From Aquila chrysaetos chrysaetos (taxonomy: Eukaryota; Chordata; Aves; Accipitriformes; Accipitridae), in the NCBI RefSeq assembly GCF_900496995.4, contig NC_044020.1:13348001-13412000 (forward strand): a stretch of 64,000 nt of DNA, written 5' to 3'. Position numbers and translations under genes: made by a program. The notes below the pieces were generated by a model. That model saw nothing but the letters and a program-made list of their open reading frames with translations. It did no database searches and was not told the DNA's origin. Below are positions 1 through 11,515 of this stretch, in pieces. Each line of letters starts with the position of its first letter. Position 1 is the stretch's first letter.

Positions 1-3000
1 GCAAGATTATGATTCCTGATATTAAAAATCACCTGCCTTGAGCCAGCACTGCTACATGTCCATCCACACCTGATTGCAAAATAGCGTTTACTTATGCCAT
101 CAAGTTACAATAGTATTTTTATATCTCAACAGGCAAGTATTAAAGATTTGTAGGCATCCTTGAAAATTAAAATGAAAGACAGAAAGCACAAAAATCTAAT
201 ATATAAATGTACATATTTTATGTTTTTATTTATAAACATGTAAACCAATACCTATACCATTTCCAAAGGGCAGTTTATTATTTTTCTTGACATTCTGAAG
301 CAATTTTTACCACCTTCTAAGCACATTAAAATCACTAGTAGATTGAAGTATAGACCACAAAGGGAAGAACTATATGGGAAATGTAGTAGGGAATTAGTAA
401 TGCTTTTATATATGCTTTTATAAACTAGTCTAAGAACAGATAATTTCTGAGTATAGGTACAAGGAAGTCAGTAAACTGAGTGCTAGACAGCATCTCACAT
501 TAAAAAAAAAAAATCATCACTATACATCTGATAAGCAAGTTTCTTCCTGCTCCTATTTATTTGCTTCTCTCAATAAAATTTGCACATGACAAACTATAAA
601 ATAGTTAAGTTGGACACAAACTGTAAAACAGGTTTCAAAAAAACCCAACCAAAACACGCAACATGACAAAGCGGATGCTGCGACCTTAATTTTCTGGGTT
701 TAGAATCAACTCTTACTATTTTCAGTATGCATATTTTCCTTTTAAATTTAAAAAAGGAAAATAATATCTATGCTTAACAGTGTTAGCATTCCAACGCTCT
801 CAGCAAAACTGATGTTTCACTTTAAGGTCAGTAACTTCTAGGGAAGATAATCGCGACCTCTGCTGCTGTTCTGTCTGGCTGAATGCATGATGAATTTTTA
901 TAATGCTGATCAAAGGAGAGAAAGTAGAATAGGAAGAAGGAGTGATTTGTTTATTTGTCTGAGACAAAAATGTCTCCAAGGATGGAACCTCAGGTAAACC
1001 ACAAGCATTCGTATTCTGAACAAATGGCAGTAGTCTGTCCAGGCAGGTTTTTAAAAAACAAGCTTTAGCCAAATCTGTTTAGCAAACAACAGGCTGAGAA
1101 GAACATACTGCTACAGAGGGCAAGGGCCTTCTGCCAAAATTACTTTGAATTTCTATAGTTTAAGCTTTCACTTTTCAAACACACTTGTTCCAAATTGACA
1201 AACATTTTTCAAAGAGCTTTAAACTATAGAAATATTTTCTTCAACAAAATATGCAGGTTCTAGCAGGCCAGAATAACAATTTTGCAATCAAACTTAAACT
1301 AAAAAAAAATTGTTTTTGAGTTATTCAGCTGTGACAAAAACATTGCGTTTTGCTTAATGATGCAGCAACAGAAAGCCACGTAATATTTCTGAATCAGCAG
1401 ACCACTGAATTCAGAGAAAAATAATACAAATTGAATGAAGTTAAAAACATTTAAAAGTATTTGTTTCAAAATTCAAAAAGACCAATGAGCATTTGGGGAA
1501 TAATCAATGGGATACAGATTTCAATTTACTGTGTTCAACCTATTGGGTTTTTTTGTTATTGGACCAGATGCTGTATGTTGGAAGGTAGGAGGCTGATAAA
1601 TAAGGCTCTCCATTTTAAACTGACATTTTTACCAAAACCAAACACCAAACAGGAACTCTATTACATTGTAAAAACAAAGCCTGGAATATCTATTTTGCCT
1701 GTTTCAATAGAAACAATTGAGCAAGCAGTTGTTAATTGGTCAATATGCAGAAGGCTAAATCTAAATATATACACAAGTAAATTTAACCACCAAATGCTGG
1801 TTTCATTCTCAAATAAAAAACACATTTCAGAAGCAAGAAGAGATTTAAAATATTGAATTACAGAATATATAATGTAGTATAGACTAAGAACATATTTCAG
1901 GGTAAAAAAAGACACTATAGTATCCGAAAGAAGATTGTTTTTCATGACACACTCATTTTTACATATCACTCAAATTCTATTACAGTTGTCTCCTGCTTTC
2001 CCTTTGGAAGTAAGCTTCTAATAATCTTCAAAGTAGGATGTTCTTTACAAGAGAAATGTTACTTCAGGGTCAATGGGCCTTAAGAAAAGCCTACAGAAGT
2101 GGGACACTTGTCATCCATTTAGTATTTTTTACCAGGACGTATTTACTTAGAAGGCTGAACTGAAATGAGCCACAATCAGTCTCCAAGAAGATGAGTTATT
2201 TTATTTGAGAGGGCTCTAGGATGCTGTAACATAGAATTTAAGAATGAAAAATAATCGTTGAAGAAAAACATACACCATTATCTTTTCCTAAACATTTTAC
2301 TATCACTTGCCCCCAAGCATATATTTAGAAAAATTTTCATAGATAAATAATTATGACCTACAGGAAAAAAAAAAGAAAAAAACACAAACAAAAGCCAAAA
2401 CTTATGGTACTTCTTTGGACAGCTGGCAAACTTCTCTCTCCCTCCCATCCCATCCCATCTACTGGATGTCTTTACAGTGTGTGAATTTGGGAAGATAATA
2501 TTAAATTTTCAGGGTTCTGATAAACATATGGTGGCAAGTTAAACTGGACAACTGAAACTAGCATGAGGTTATGTACGTATCGTGTATCTAGACAGTTTTA
2601 CCAAAACCAGGCATGTCTGGTCTGCTTTTGTACCACTTCCTGACCCTCTGCAAAAGCTCAAATTCAGTAGTATATGCCACATCTCACTAGGAAGCTTCAT
2701 CCAATTTCAAGCTTAGGAGATGACATGATCAAAGGCCTTGCTACAAATGTGACAGAGAAATGAAAAGTAACTTCTATGTTCAAATAGGTGTAGAATCTAG
2801 TCAGATACAGAATATTTGTTGATCTGTCACACAGTTTCTTTCTTCACTTGCTATAGCATAAAAAGCACCCAATTAACCTGTATCAGACCATTGTCATAAT
2901 TAGAATAATAACTGTTATAAGGTAGGATCTTGTATTTTTTTCTGGCAGCTGAAATGCTCAAGGTGAAGCTAGCTTTAAGATATGCAACTTTATATTCACC

Positions 3001-4667
3001 AAGTGCTGTGTCCTGTAAACATGAAAAACAGTATTCAGTGATAAAACGATAAATCAGTTGACTGAAGAAGTAATTCACTGACCCAGCATACGCTCATGTA
3101 CAGCTAGTACAATACACAGTTGGGGATAGCTGCAAGTACACTATTACATAGCTGATCAGTGCTGAAAGGAGAAAACAAAGTTATTTTAACCAACAGTTAT
3201 GCGTTTCTTTTGAACTATCTCATATTAATCAGCATCGAGGCTTAAGCAACAGGCTCTAAATATTGGTTTTCACAATAAATATCACCAAAGACTAAGGAAA
3301 AAAAGTAGTTATTATGTAGTTAAGATTACTCAAATATACAACCCAGGAAATTATTTAAAACCCTTAAAATTATAAGATAATCTAAACAAAAACTGTCTTG
3401 CGCTCAGAAAGAAGTGTCTAAAATTGCATAAGTTTTCGGTCACTTTCAAAATACCTATTTTATCCATAAACCTTCTGTTTCTTGGTGGACAAGGATATCT
3501 GCTGGCATTAAAAACTGTAATTTGAGCTTCCCTCCCGGCTTTGAAATGAATAACCCTAGCTCTAGCCTAACAGATTTCCCAAACTAAACTTTTCTGTGAA
3601 ATTGTGGATCATTGCAAACATTAACTGGCATGGGTCCCAAATCCAGTCTGAAAAGTCCTGGGATTAGACTGTAGGTGACTGCAACACGGTATTTAGACAG
3701 TATTTCAGCTGTAGATGACCAAGATCATATGGAACAATAGAAGAAATACAAAAAACAATAAAGTAAAATGTAAGATCAAAATATTCCTTTTTCTTATTTT
3801 ACGTATTCCTAAAACTTCTTTTACTGTGTATAATTTTGGAAAACTTTTTCTATTGTAATCATATATTGAATGCAAAGCAATCTTTACAAAATGATAGCTA
3901 TAACGTGACAAATGTCAGAGGACTTGTCCAGTATACAAGTACCACGTTTTGCTGCCAAGAGCATTTATTTTAGACTGTGTGATACAACCAGCCACAGATA
4001 TTCAGCTATAGTGAAATGAAGTTGGTTTCAACAAACATTCAGAATATTGGAAGAAACAAAACACTGGGCAGGACTTCTTTATTCCTCAAAATGCTTGCTT
4101 TTGTATTTTTCTGAAATTTACATTGTTACAAAACCCAAATGTAAGTCCTGTTATATGGGAAAGCAACTATACCAATCAGAAAAACAGAGGAAACTTTGCT
4201 AGTTTTATTATATCTAATAAGAAAGTATGTATGAAAAATAGAGTGAGAAGTAACCAAGTCAGACAAAAGGTTAGAAAAAGATAACTTGTTTCCAGATCCT
4301 GTTAAGTATTACTGCCAAACTGTCTGCTATTTTGCCAAGTAAACAGCTATTACTACTCTTGTTAGTATCTCCAAGCAGGAGATAAAAATAATATAAGATT
4401 AGGGCCTAAACCCACCAGTTTTCATTGAAAACTCCATTTAATAAGCAAGAAGCCTGAAGCCTTAGTTTTGCAAAAATTATAAAGACAAATTGTACAATAA
4501 AGTAAAACACAAGGAAAATATTCATATAGAAAATTCAAGATGGATATTCAGAACCGTGTTTGGACAAGACCCTAGTGAAAACAGATACTTAATGTTGAGG
4601 AGGTTCCTTTATTTTATGTAGCTAAGACTTTGAAATACACAGTAAGGAAGAAAGGGTCCCATGTAGG
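1..4667 (-). other. DCP1B: DCP1B intron 3, partial (runs off the left edge)
   Basis: AT-rich intronic DNA downstream (in gene orientation) of DCP1B coding exon 3. I looked on the minus strand for the next exon, which should continue the EVH1 domain from Leu-Ser-Ile-Tyr, and did not find it, so it probably lies beyond position 1. Open frames here are short and resemble no family I know. I recognise no repeat in this piece apart from short A or T runs. Confidence 0.8.
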
Positions 4668-5155
4668 TGCTGTGGGTTCACCCCAGCCAGCCGCTCAGCC
4701 CCACACAACTGCTGCTCCCTCCCCTCAGTGGGCTGGGGAGACAATCAGAAGGGCAAAAGAAAGAAAATTCATGCGTTAAAAATAAAGACAGATTAATAGG
4801 TAAAGCAAAGCTGTGCGTGCAAGCAAAGCAAAATAAGGAATTCATTCACTACTTTCCATCAGCAGGCAGGTATTTAGCCATTTCCAGGAAAGCAAAGCTT
4901 CATCATGTGTAATGGTTACTTGGAAAGACAGATGCCATAACTCCAAACACTCCCCTTCCTCCTCCTTTCCCTAGCTTTTATTGCTGAGCGTGTCATATGG
5001 TCTGGTGTATCCCTTCAGTCAGTTGGGGTCAGCTGTCCCAGCTGCATCCCCTCTCAAAATCTTGTGCCCCCCCCCAGCCTACTCACTGGTGGGGCAGTGT
5101 GAGAAACACAGGCGGCCTTGATGCTGTGCAAACACAGTTAAGCAGTAACTACCCT
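4668..5155 (-). mobile_element. Solo LTR of an avian endogenous retrovirus, truncated copy
   Basis: Resembles a widespread avian ERV LTR family. Read on the minus strand, the element ends near 4668 with the complement of the characteristic terminal 'tgctgtgggttcacccc', and its U3 side is lost beyond about 5155. It keeps internal blocks shared with the better copy at 35361-35966, such as 'cagttggggtcagctgtccc' at 5020-5039, but differs in the middle, so it belongs to another subfamily. There are no flanking internal retroviral genes. It sits in DCP1B intron 3 in the gene's own orientation. The cAMP-response element seen in the other copy is decayed here ('gtgtcatatgg'). Confidence 0.8.
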
Positions 5156-6600
5156 AAAAGAACCGTTGCCTAGACAGAAGAACCCAGAAAAGAAGCCTTC
5201 TGCATTTTGCTGTTGCACAATTGGCCAAAAAGCCTCAGACAAGTTACTTGAACATAGGCCCACTGCTCAGAAGCACATGTTAGTACTTCTATTTGAGACC
5301 CTGCAAATCTAAAATTCTGACATCTCTTAGTGAACAAACCGCTTACACCCCTCAAAACTCCCAATTTTTCTCCTAATAAAAACCCAAACGAATCACAGTT
5401 TACGTGTAGTAATCAGACTAAAGATTGTCTTGCTTCATGTCAGCATAAAGATATGACAACTTCTAATTACCTTTTATACTACTTGTCTCAACAAAAATGA
5501 AAAATTAATACATCAGATTTCAAGAGGTAGATATTAGTGTACACATACACTAACTCCTAATGGAATTTCAAAATGAGGTAAAAAAAGATTACATATACAT
5601 CTTCAAAATCAGGTGGGATAAATAGGTCTCATGGTACTTAAAATCCTCATGTTTGGGTCTAGTCTAGGTTAGCCTGGAGATGTCTGCATTTCTTTTCAGT
5701 TTCTTTGGGAATTTCAATTCTTTGTCAGCCTATCAAATACTCTCAAAAATAGAAGTTTCATTTAGGTTATTCAAAATGTTATTTCTCTATTGCTTCTACC
5801 ACATAGTGTGTGTGAACAACAGGATTCCCTCTTGATATACTTTCCAACTCCAATAAGTTTATGAAGTAAAAAGGTCTAGCAGATTATCAAACTGGGCTGC
5901 TTTGCATGCCACGAATTTCCTCTGCTTTTGCTTCATCCAGAGGGAACACTTCTGCATCCCAGCTTACATAAAACATTTCTGCGATCTGCTTTTACACATC
6001 AAGCACAAAGTATAGATCATACTACAGCTCTGCTTCCAAGTACAGATATAACCTGTGTATTTATAACTGCTCATTCTCATATAATTGCACATTGTAACAG
6101 TCCGTATGTATATCTGCATGTAAAAGTACAGCTTTTTCATGTCTTCCACTTATTTCTGAGTTTGCCTGACAGTTGCTCATTCTTGTATAAAAATAATCAT
6201 GTAAGATAAAACACAGTACTGTGTTACTCCAACCCTTAGTAGATCTGCTTTATGGCAAGACTTCCCAACACTGACTGGGGTATATTCAGAAAACACAATA
6301 TCTCTGTGAGTCTCTACACCTATCACATACACACAACCATAAAAGTCTACCATTTGTCAGTTAAATGAAGAGATTACAGTTAAGCACATTCTAATACTTT
6401 AGAAGAGCGGCATTTTAGGAAGCACTGAGCGACTCTTGCAGCACATCAAAACCCAAAATGTATTCCTCCAATTGTAACTGTTAACCAGCTAGTTTCAGCC
6501 CTTGAAAGCTGCAGTATAATCATTTGGACTGCCTTAACAAAGAACAGACTCTGAAGGAGCTGACTTCTTCAGTATTTAACCCAGCATATCACATACTTAC
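5156..6600 (-). other. DCP1B: DCP1B intron 3, proximal part
   Basis: Intronic sequence between the truncated LTR and exon 3. In gene orientation it begins with the splice donor GTAAGT at 6600-6595. I see no gene, RNA or recognisable repeat in it. Confidence 0.8.
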
Positions 6601-6728
6601 ATCTGGCATTTCTGTACAGTAGAAAAGGGTCCTGCAGCTGGAAATCGAGGTCTTTAGTAATAGGTTCTGTTCGATTTTCCATGCTCAGTCTGTTCATAAT
6701 TGTGAAACCATGCCTTGGAGAAGCTGAT
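6601..6728 (-). CDS. DCP1B: DCP1B coding exon 3: mRNA-decapping enzyme 1B, middle of EVH1 domain
   Basis: Minus-strand exon of 128 bp. It starts after a TTTTCAG acceptor (AG at 6730-6729) and ends at a GTAAGT donor (6600-6595). Its first base completes an Arg codon begun in exon 2, 42 codons follow (beginning SASPRHGFTIMNRLS), and one base of a Leu codon remains. The stretch with ENRTEPITKDLDFQLQ and DPFLLYRNAR matches vertebrate DCP1B. The paralogue DCP1A reads differently at several of these positions (for example VEPVNKDLEF), which settles the assignment. This part of the EVH1 fold of DCP1 helps bind and activate the catalytic subunit DCP2, which removes the 5' cap in cytoplasmic P-bodies. 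No frameshift or stop is present. The following exon is outside the window. Confidence 0.97.
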
Positions 6729-9318
6729 CTGAAAATTATCAAGTAGAAATCACATCAAGTCAAGGAAAGAAAGAAATTACTAGAATTTGTTGTATAGTTC
6801 TCTAAAATGTGGTTTTTTGTTGTTTTTTTGGTTGTTTTTTTTTTTTTTTTAATTATTTCTAAGAGATACTACAAAAATCTAATGTGGTTGCCAAGGAAAT
6901 AACAACTGACTCCTGCAGTGTTTCATGCAATCCTTTTAATTATGTCAAAAACCTACATTTGTATGAGGAATAACAGAAGCACCATTGGTCTCACAGTAGC
7001 TACAGAGAGTATGCCACATCTGCAATACTACCATTTGAGGTCCAATGACTTAAGCAAAGCATAATCATATCTGCATGTCCAATTTTCACTTCAAGTTGTA
7101 AGGCCTACAACTTCTGAACAGGCAAGCTGTTACAAAACACCGCTTTGTCCCAGACCATCAGCATCATGTTATCAAACCACCACTGTCTACTCTATAGCTT
7201 CTCGCTGGAGTAGAAAACAGCAATTACAACGATTCAGTCATGGGCGGGAACAAGTATCTTTTTTAACACTCAGGTTAACAACTGCAGGTAACAGCAGTCA
7301 TTCCAGATAGGATTTTCCATACCATCTAAAGCATAAGAACAAAAGTGAGGGTGCTGAGACACTGGAACAGGTTGCCCAGAGCAGCTGTGGAAGCCTCATC
7401 ATTGGAAGTGTTCAAGGTCAGGCTGGACAGAGCTTTGAGCAACCTGATGTAGTGAAAGATGTCCCTGACGGTGGCAGGGGGGGTTAGTTGAGATGATCTT
7501 TAAAGGTCCCTTCCAACCCAAACAGTTCTATGATTCCATGACTCTAAATCATTATGCTCATTCATGGGGGTTACACTTCCAAGTCACTTAGATAATTTTA
7601 ATTAATGCAAGCTGTTAAACCTATCACGATCCTGACAGGAGATATTACTTTCAAACCAAGTATGACAATAAAGGAAAAGATGATGGCTAAACATTTGGGA
7701 AAAATGGCATCTCTGGTAATTGCTGGTGGGTGGATTTCTCTATGAAATCCAATGCACAGGAACCTGCATTACAGGATTGGAGTCAACAGAAAATTAAACA
7801 AAAGTGGAACCCTTAACAAGAATCCCTGTTTGCAACAGTTACTACTTCATTTAAAACAAACACACAAACAAAAAAACAGTCCACTTCCACTGGTGTTAAC
7901 CCAGCTGGAAGTCTGATTTTTTGACCGTTCCTCAAAATTTGCAAAGATGAGACAGGTGGATAAATAAGTCAGCTCAAGTAAAATGGTCACATTACTTTAC
8001 ATTGTCACAACAGTAATGAGAAGCAACAAAGGCAACACCAGCGGTCTCCAGCCTACGGTCTGTTGGTAATGTTTTTTCCACAAGACTTTAAGACTTTGTT
8101 CAAAGCCACAGGGAATGAAAGTTAAAACTGATGGGGAGGGTAACGTATGATGTCACTGACAGCTCAAAACCTGTTCCATACTGTTGCCTATAGGGCAGCC
8201 AGGGTAGCAATCTCTGCTGTAAATGGAAACTTCCTCAGCCAACAAAAAGAACGGTGAAGGATCAGAGATGCTAGGAGTGCCAGGATACACGTCAGTTCTG
8301 GAGTTTTAAAACCAACATACCAGAGAAATACTACTTCTGTTTTGCAGTACACAACTAGCCACCTCCAACTACTGCTAGCACAACTAAGGGCCAGTTCATT
8401 CCTCTTGTGGTGGTAATTATAACAGCATCTCATCTCCACTTACCTGAAAGCAGCTTAGAAAAATTACTGATGACAATTTCCACTGCTGGTACAAAAAAGC
8501 TCAAAAGTTTGAAATCAGCATTCCCACTTCACACAAAGTTCACAGTCTCTTGGGTCTCCCTGTCACTTCACACATACATCTCTCACCTTCTCAAAACAAT
8601 CTCTTGCTTTCTCAGTTCTCCTACCAGATTCTCATCAACATAAATGTTGAAGAAATTTTCTGCTTTGGTGTCCCATCCCAGCACCTACTGCAAGATCTGC
8701 TTACTGTATTATTTTCTGATTTTAGCAATAGTCACAGGGAAATGCTGGGGCACTGACTTGGAAACCCAAACGTAGGGCAGGCTTCACAACAGATCTAAGG
8801 TACATGCTAGAATAAATGATGTAACCAATGCTTTGAAAAGCTGCCACAGGAGCTGCTGCTAAAAGAAAGCACTAAAACCATCCAAAACGTTGAATGAAAT
8901 ATGCATGAAAAATGAATAATCAGACACAAGCAGTATGAAAACTCCCTAAGTAGGGAACAGATACTTTATAAGTTCTACCATTCCCTTAGTTTAAGGAATA
9001 TCATTATTTATTTCACTATTTGTTTTTTTGTTCAGACACCTTTTAAACTGCAAATGCTACATCCTATTTAAAACAACATAACAGATTTCTAAGGTTTACC
9101 TATATTGCGATTTAAATCACATTTGGAAGTCTTATTCAAATACAAGGTGATGTCTCCTTCCCAGTGTTTTCTTCCCCACATTTGCCTCTGCCAATTTCAG
9201 TTTCTTTTCACTCTTGAACAAGGAGGAGCATTTTACTTCATTCAGCCAGGCTCCATCCCAGCTAGCTTTTCCACATCCACAGGTTTCACCTGCAGACATT
9301 AAAACATTATATCCTCAC
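6729..9318 (-). other. DCP1B: DCP1B intron 2
   Basis: A 2.6-kb intron with donor GTGAGG (9318-9313) and acceptor TTTTCAG (ending at 6729). It contains a CR1 3' end at 7345-7550 and a T-rich stretch at about 6811-6851. I see nothing else in it; the open frames at 8188-8756 are short and unlike any known protein. Confidence 0.9.
7345..7550 (+). mobile_element. CR1 LINE 3' end
   Basis: About 200 bp with the standard avian CR1 3' region: 'actggaacaggttgcccaga', then 'ggtcaggctggacagagct', then the tail 'ggtcccttccaaccc' and a short 'ctatgattccatgact' end. It is heavily 5'-truncated, as is usual for CR1 insertions, and antisense to DCP1B. It is the best-preserved CR1 in the window, so one of the younger ones. 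Confidence 0.95.
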
Positions 9319-9359
9319 CTTGTGTAAACAAACAGCGTTCCCTCCACATCAGTCTTCTC
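9319..9359 (-). CDS. DCP1B: DCP1B coding exon 2: start of EVH1 domain strand region
   Basis: A 41-bp minus-strand micro-exon, easily missed because it is far below usual ORF length cut-offs. The acceptor is TTTTCGTCAG (AG at 9361-9360) and the donor GTGAGG begins at 9318. It encodes EKTDVEGTLFVYT plus two bases of an Arg codon finished by exon 3. It follows exon 1 in phase 0, directly after Trp-51. The residues match vertebrate DCP1B; DCP1A has EKTDIEGTLFVYRR. Exons 1 to 3 therefore join into one uninterrupted N-terminal segment of about 107 residues. Confidence 0.96.
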
Positions 9360-10453
9360 CTGACGAAAAGGAAAGTTAAGAAAGTTGAAATCAGGACAGC
9401 ATTTTGCTAGCCATCAGCAAGCCCCCCTTTATCTCTGTTTCATCGATACCATCAGTTGCACTGTGCTTACCTAAGCCATAAAAAAAGAATTAAACCCAAC
9501 TTCATCAGCTGGTGGAGAGAGACTGCAGCTAGCACAGCTCACCGTGCAGCTGACCCAAGCTTTATGACAAGACATGAAAAGGCTAAAGGCTTGACACCAT
9601 GAGACTAAGCACTGCGCTGGATTAACTCTCCACCATGCCTGAGGGCAAGGCACAGGCCAGATTCAGGGAGAGGATTTTTCCAAACGACACACAGGCCAGA
9701 TTCAGGGAGAGGATTTTTCCAAACGACACACAGGCCAGATTCAGGGAGAGGATTTTTCCAAATGGCGCCTGGCCTCAGGGGCAACACTCAGACGGGTAAG
9801 GGGGAACCACACAAAAGGCAGATTGCCCAGGTTCTTCAAACACAGGCCCTAAGCCCCACCATTATAGCAAACCAAGAACCACCTGCAAATAGCCGGAGTG
9901 TTAAGTTACCAAAAGCTTCCCCAAGTTAATTAATGGTTTTAATCTTCACTAGTCTTTTTAGCATTTGTAACTCCAACACCGTTTTGCAGGCACTTTGGCC
10001 CTGTTACAGATGTCTGAATGGCAGAGGAGCTCCTGAGCCTCACGCCCCAGTCTAAACCCCAGTCCCCTACAGCCCTGCCCTGCAGGATACAACTTTTACA
10101 GCCCTGTGAGCCTTTCAAAACCCACTTCCCAGGCACCGCAGGGCTTCTCACAGTGCCCAGAGAGGCTGAGCCACGCACAAGCCCTCACCCCACCCGACGA
10201 GCGCAGGGAGCCCCCCCAGGGCGCCGGGCCGGGCCCCGAGGGCGCCCCTCAGCACAGCCCCCGCAACCGCCCTCCCGCCTCAGCCACGGCCGCACGCCCA
10301 CCCCTTCCCCTTACCCCCGCCCCGCCCCCAGAGGAGGGGCGGGGCCTCCTCGCAGCCCGCCCCCTGCTCCGACGCCCTGGAGTGGGCGGGGCCGCTTCTC
10401 GCCCCGCCCCGCCTCTCGCGGCGGAGGGTGCGGGGCGGGGCGGCCTCACGTAC
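9360..10453 (-). other. DCP1B: DCP1B intron 1
   Basis: A 1.1-kb first intron with donor GTACGT (10453-10448). Its 5' half (about 10160-10453) is part of the CpG island and is dense in GC boxes of the CCCCGCCCC type, as expected for a housekeeping promoter that spreads into intron 1. Its 3' half carries the 39-bp tandem repeat at 9653-9769. The longer frames predicted here, for example 9605-9787, simply read through that repeat. Confidence 0.9.
9653..9769. repeat. Minisatellite, 39-bp unit x 3
   Basis: Three head-to-tail copies starting at 9653, 9692 and 9731, each beginning 'caggccagattcaggga'. Copies 1 and 2 are identical over 39 bp. Copy 3 is the same for about 31 bp and then diverges ('atggcgcc' for 'acgacaca'). 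The unit is a multiple of three, so it stays open in one minus-strand frame, but it lies inside DCP1B intron 1 and there is no sign that it is translated. Confidence 0.97.
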
Positions 10454-10606
10454 CCACTCGTTGGCGCGGTGCCCGAAGGTGTAGAGCGCCACCTGGCTGG
10501 CCACGTCCACGATGCTGCTGATGTAGGGGTCGTGCTGCTGCAGCGCCGCCAGGCTGATGTCCAGCCCCTTGCCCAGCAGGGCGGCCCCGGCCACCGCCGC
10601 CGCCAT
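10454..10606 (-). CDS. DCP1B: DCP1B coding exon 1: N-terminus of mRNA-decapping enzyme 1B
   Basis: A 153-bp coding exon of 51 codons from ATG (10606-10604) to Trp-51, followed by donor GTACGT. The protein starts MAAAVAGAALLGKGLDIS and continues with the family signature LAALQQHDPYI and then VASQVALYTFGHRANEW, matching vertebrate DCP1B. DCP1A has a different N-terminus and FCPKANQW at the end. DCP1 proteins are EVH1-domain cofactors that stimulate the DCP2 decapping enzyme and link it to EDC factors and P-bodies; DCP1B is the second vertebrate paralogue. The start is chosen because it is the only in-frame ATG before the conserved block and lies in a YY1/TISU-like context. The open frame runs on past Trp-51 into the intron, which is an artefact. 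Confidence 0.97.
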
Positions 10607-10610
10607 TTTG
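10599..10610 (-). promoter_or_regulatory. YY1 / TISU-like element over the DCP1B start codon
   Basis: The minus strand reads CAAAATGGCGGC with the start codon in the middle. This fits the YY1 core AANATGGCGGC and matches the TISU consensus SAASATGGCGGC at 11 of 12 positions (A in place of C/G at position 4). TISU elements act both in transcription (YY1) and in scanning-free initiation on very short leaders. Confidence 0.6.
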
Positions 10611-11491
10611 CCTCCGACAACAACACAGGGTTCCTAGTAGGCGCAACCAATCCAACGCCGAGAGGAAGGGCGGTGGGTCCCACCCCCGCCCGCCCAGTCG
10701 GAGGGAGAGCGGGCGGGAGAGTCGCAGCCCAGCCGCCGCAATCGAGCGCCGAGCGCCGCCGGCTCAGGATTGTTGCCGTTGGCGACGGGGCAAGCTGAGG
10801 GGCGGCCTGGCGGGGCCCGCCCGGGCCGCGGGGAGGGCCAGCCGGCTTCGCAGCGCCTCCTCCGGCAGCGACCCGCCTGCGCCGGCAGGTTTTCCCGCGG
10901 TGCCTGGCGCCTTTCGTTTTGAGGCCTCTCCCTGCCGCTGGGGAGGCCGCAGACTGGCTTCCTTTCCAGAGGGGCAGCTGCGCGCCAGAGGAACAACATG
11001 GTTCACGCGGCTGCAGGCCTGAGAGAACCGGCGAAACTCGGCGGGAGATGCCGCCAGGGCGCAAGCCCTCGCTGTGCCGAGCAGGGAGTCCTGCGCGCCC
11101 ACCGTGTGCCCCTCAGCCTACGTGGGAGAAGGTGTGGTGTGCACCGCAACATACACAGCCTCCGGAGAGCTGGGAGCCACACAGGCTCGGCCTTAAATAT
11201 GCACGGAAGCATTCGGGCGCACAGGTGTGCCTGCGGAGAGAATGTCCGTGTGAGACTGTGCAAAGTTAGCACATGTATCTGTAAGCACATGTATCCGTAA
11301 GGACGTGTGTGCTTCCTGTGCACTCACATGTGCACTGATGCAACGCACGCACAGCGCTTGGAACAGGAAGAGAAGTTGGTTGAGATCCGTGAATATACAC
11401 AGTCTGTATTTGCTAGCATATGCTCACAGACTTCTGCATGGAACTTGAGGGAAAAGGAACACGAGTGCAAACTAAGCCATCATACAACCCT

Positions 11492-11515
11492 TGTGTGTGT
11501 GTATATATATATATA
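11492..11515. repeat. Microsatellite (GT)n(AT)n
   Basis: About five GT units run directly into six AT units, followed by 'acaaac'. A compound dinucleotide repeat of this kind is usually polymorphic. Confidence 0.95.

Larger units (their letters stand above)
10160..11110. promoter_or_regulatory. CpG-island promoter of DCP1B
   Basis: A sharp GC- and CpG-rich block around DCP1B exon 1, in contrast to AT-rich flanks. It contains several GC boxes (Sp/KLF type) between 10310 and 10440 and around 10680-10695, and a CCAAT sequence at 10647-10651 (ATTGG on the gene strand), about 40 nt before the ATG. No TATA box is seen. The island extends some 500 bp beyond the start codon on the intergenic side, so a divergent non-coding transcript is possible but not shown. 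Many overlapping open frames here are a by-product of the high GC content. Confidence 0.85.

Noticed and set aside
10249..11064. 271-codon open frame on the minus strand over the DCP1B CpG island, with several others of 100-230 codons on both strands
   Set aside because: They overlap DCP1B exon 1 in other frames and consist of Arg/Pro/Gly/Ala-rich translation of GC-rich DNA, in which stop codons are rare.
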